NCBI GenBank assembly: GCA_937907165.1 | Contig: CALCUH010000033.1 | Span: 1-64,000, forward strand | DNA from: an uncultured Bacteroidales bacterium | GTDB taxonomy: Bacteria; Bacteroidota; Bacteroidia; Bacteroidales; Paludibacteraceae | Direction: 5' to 3' | DNA: 64,000 nucleotides | Shown here: in pieces, positions 63,082 to 64,000 of the stretch | How the letters are laid out: each line of letters starts with the position of its first letter | Numbering within the stretch: position 1 is the stretch's first letter | The notes under the pieces: model-generated | The model's database searches: none | Told to the model about the DNA's origin: nothing | What the model saw: the letters and a program-made list of their open reading frames with translations, nothing else | Translations under genes and position numbers: made by a program

Positions 63082-63954
63082 TTAATTAGCCGTCTTTTGG
63101 TTCACCAACAGACGTTTTACCTTTCCGTTCTCCTTCTCCAAAGCGACACTCTCTATGACCGTAGAGTTCTGCTTACCCATGATTTTCAAGCCGTAGCAAT
63201 ATGAAGTGAAATCATTTTCGTTCACATTGTTAACAACTACCAACACATTGGTTTTCAAATATTTTTTTAGTATATAATTATAATTCTTATTGTATTCGCC
63301 TGGATGATCGATGATGGCCTGAAGATGCTTCTGAATGTCCATGTCACCCATTCCGACAGGATCTTCCGTTATCCGGCCAACGACCTCAGGAGCGACATGA
63401 ATCGTATGGAAAACAGGATATTCCATATTACCTGCCGTCAAGCGCACAACGTAATCCCCGACTTCAGAATAGTGGTAAATCGCATTTTGCTCACGGGAAT
63501 CCACCTTACCCGTCTCTCCGAACTCCCAGCGCCAATCCTCCGCGTCGCCTTCACCGATAAAGGTCACACCCTCGTTTTTCAGGACATGAGTGGGAGCGAT
63601 GATACGGACAAATTTACGAGAAGCTTCCTTCCCTTTGGACAATACCTTCACCACAAAAGTTTGGGTTTTGGAATCAGCCTTCACCCTGACTTTATAATTA
63701 CCCACCGTATGGAAAGTGTATGTTCCGCGACGTTCATCAGAGAAGTCCCCGTTGCCGAACTCCCATACAACTTCCTTGACACCTGGCGTGCTATCGACAT
63801 AATTAAACGGCTCATCCACAACAACTTCACGTTTTGAGACGGAAGCACGAATAGTGGCATCCCCGCTACAGCCGCGCATGAGCCAACAAATGAAAACGAC
63901 CAAAAGCAATATAGAGAAGACCAGCAATGTTCCCTTTGAAAAAATCCTATCCAT
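63082..63954 (-). CDS. PKD-domain T6SSiii envelope protein, probably TssP
   Basis: 290 aa. An N-terminal membrane helix (about 8-27, no obvious cleavage site) anchors two PKD-type beta-sandwich domains (about 35-105 and 115-192). The PKD hallmarks are VVWEFGNGDFS...YTFHTVGNYKVRV and WRWEFGETG...YHYSEVGDYVVRL. A C-terminal alpha/beta region (about 215-290) follows. The gene precedes tssR by 13 bases, so it belongs to the TssNQOPR envelope complex; TssP is most likely, with TssO as an alternative. It spans from the inner membrane into the periplasm. Confidence 0.78.
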   Translation of the reverse strand: MDRIFSKGTLLVFSILLLVVFICWLMRGCSGDATIRASVSKREVVVDEPFNYVDSTPGVKEVVWEFGNGDFSDERRGTYTFHTVGNYKVRVKADSKTQTFVVKVLSKGKEASRKFVRIIAPTHVLKNEGVTFIGEGDAEDWRWEFGETGKVDSREQNAIYHYSEVGDYVVRLTAGNMEYPVFHTIHVAPEVVGRITEDPVGMGDMDIQKHLQAIIDHPGEYNKNYNYILKKYLKTNVLVVVNNVNENDFTSYCYGLKIMGKQNSTVIESVALEKENGKVKRLLVNQKTAN

Positions 63955-63962
63955 TCCCTCTG

Positions 63963-64000
63963 TTATTTATTATTCAATGCCTCCACACAACCCTGACACA
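63963..64000 (-). CDS. 3' end of an upstream T6SS gene (partial)
   Basis: The minus-strand frame ending at TAA (63965-63963) gives ...CQGCVEALNNK. Only twelve codons are inside the window. Of the three frames this one looks most protein-like, and its distance from the PKD gene (8 bases) fits an operon. Identity unknown; TssO or TssQ would be expected here. Confidence 0.35.
   Translation of the reverse strand, partial: CQGCVEALNNK

Overview
The window comes from a member of the Bacteroidota, almost certainly the order Bacteroidales. Four things point there: type IX secretion (T9SS) cargo with type B C-terminal sorting domains and PorP/SprF partners; a Bacteroidales-type T6SSiii locus (TssB, TssC, three TssD, ClpV, TssR, two VgrG, DUF4280 PAAR-like proteins); serpins carrying the short 'DVDSVTF' N-terminal module; and promoters of the Bacteroidetes TTTG-N20-TAnnTTTG type without clear Shine-Dalgarno sites. 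I cannot name a genus from the sequence alone.

Layout. 1-3.2 kb: end of a mobile element, a candidate short minus-strand transcript, tRNA-Arg(CCT) with a clean promoter and terminator, and a T9SS type B gene broken by three lesions. 3.2-9.4 kb: a small secreted protein, then a minus-strand operon of a golvesin/FnIII amidase-like protein, a two-part glycosyltransferase and a DUF4922 HIT-like protein, headed by tRNA-Leu(CAG). 9.6-14.1 kb: three plus-strand secreted serpins in tandem, closed by a 20-bp perfect hairpin. 14.1-34 kb: two paralogous minus-strand triads, each made of a T9SS type B beta-helix surface protein, a PD40-OmpA protein and a PorP/SprF protein. One surface protein is 888 aa with two cassettes; the other is about 4044 aa with nine cassettes, two of which share an 860-bp nearly identical block. 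A DUF2809 membrane protein trails the smaller triad. 34.2-35.9 kb: a rhodanese/metallo-beta-lactamase fusion lipoprotein and a small membrane protein.

36-64 kb: a T6SSiii locus read right to left. The right part holds structural genes: PKD-domain protein, TssR, ClpV, TssD paralogues, TssD, TssB and TssC. The left part holds two VgrG-headed cargo modules. Module A is VgrG, adaptor-like protein, DUF4280, metzincin protease and a putative partner. Module B is VgrG, Tle1-like lipase, DUF2931 lipoprotein, adaptor-like protein, DUF4280-HNH nuclease and a triple-repeat putative immunity protein. A third candidate pair, a 500-aa protein with a hydrophobic hairpin and a four-helix membrane protein, sits behind two divergent TssD genes and may be tube-delivered. 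TssE, F, G, K, N, O and Q are not seen and presumably lie beyond the right edge. A 302-bp MITE-like element separates the two VgrG modules, and a related terminus lies at the left edge of the window.

The least described items are the TssD-linked membrane effector candidate, the two T9SS triads with homogenised cassettes, the paired adaptor-like proteins next to the DUF4280 genes, and the leaderless-looking small transcript near position 236.
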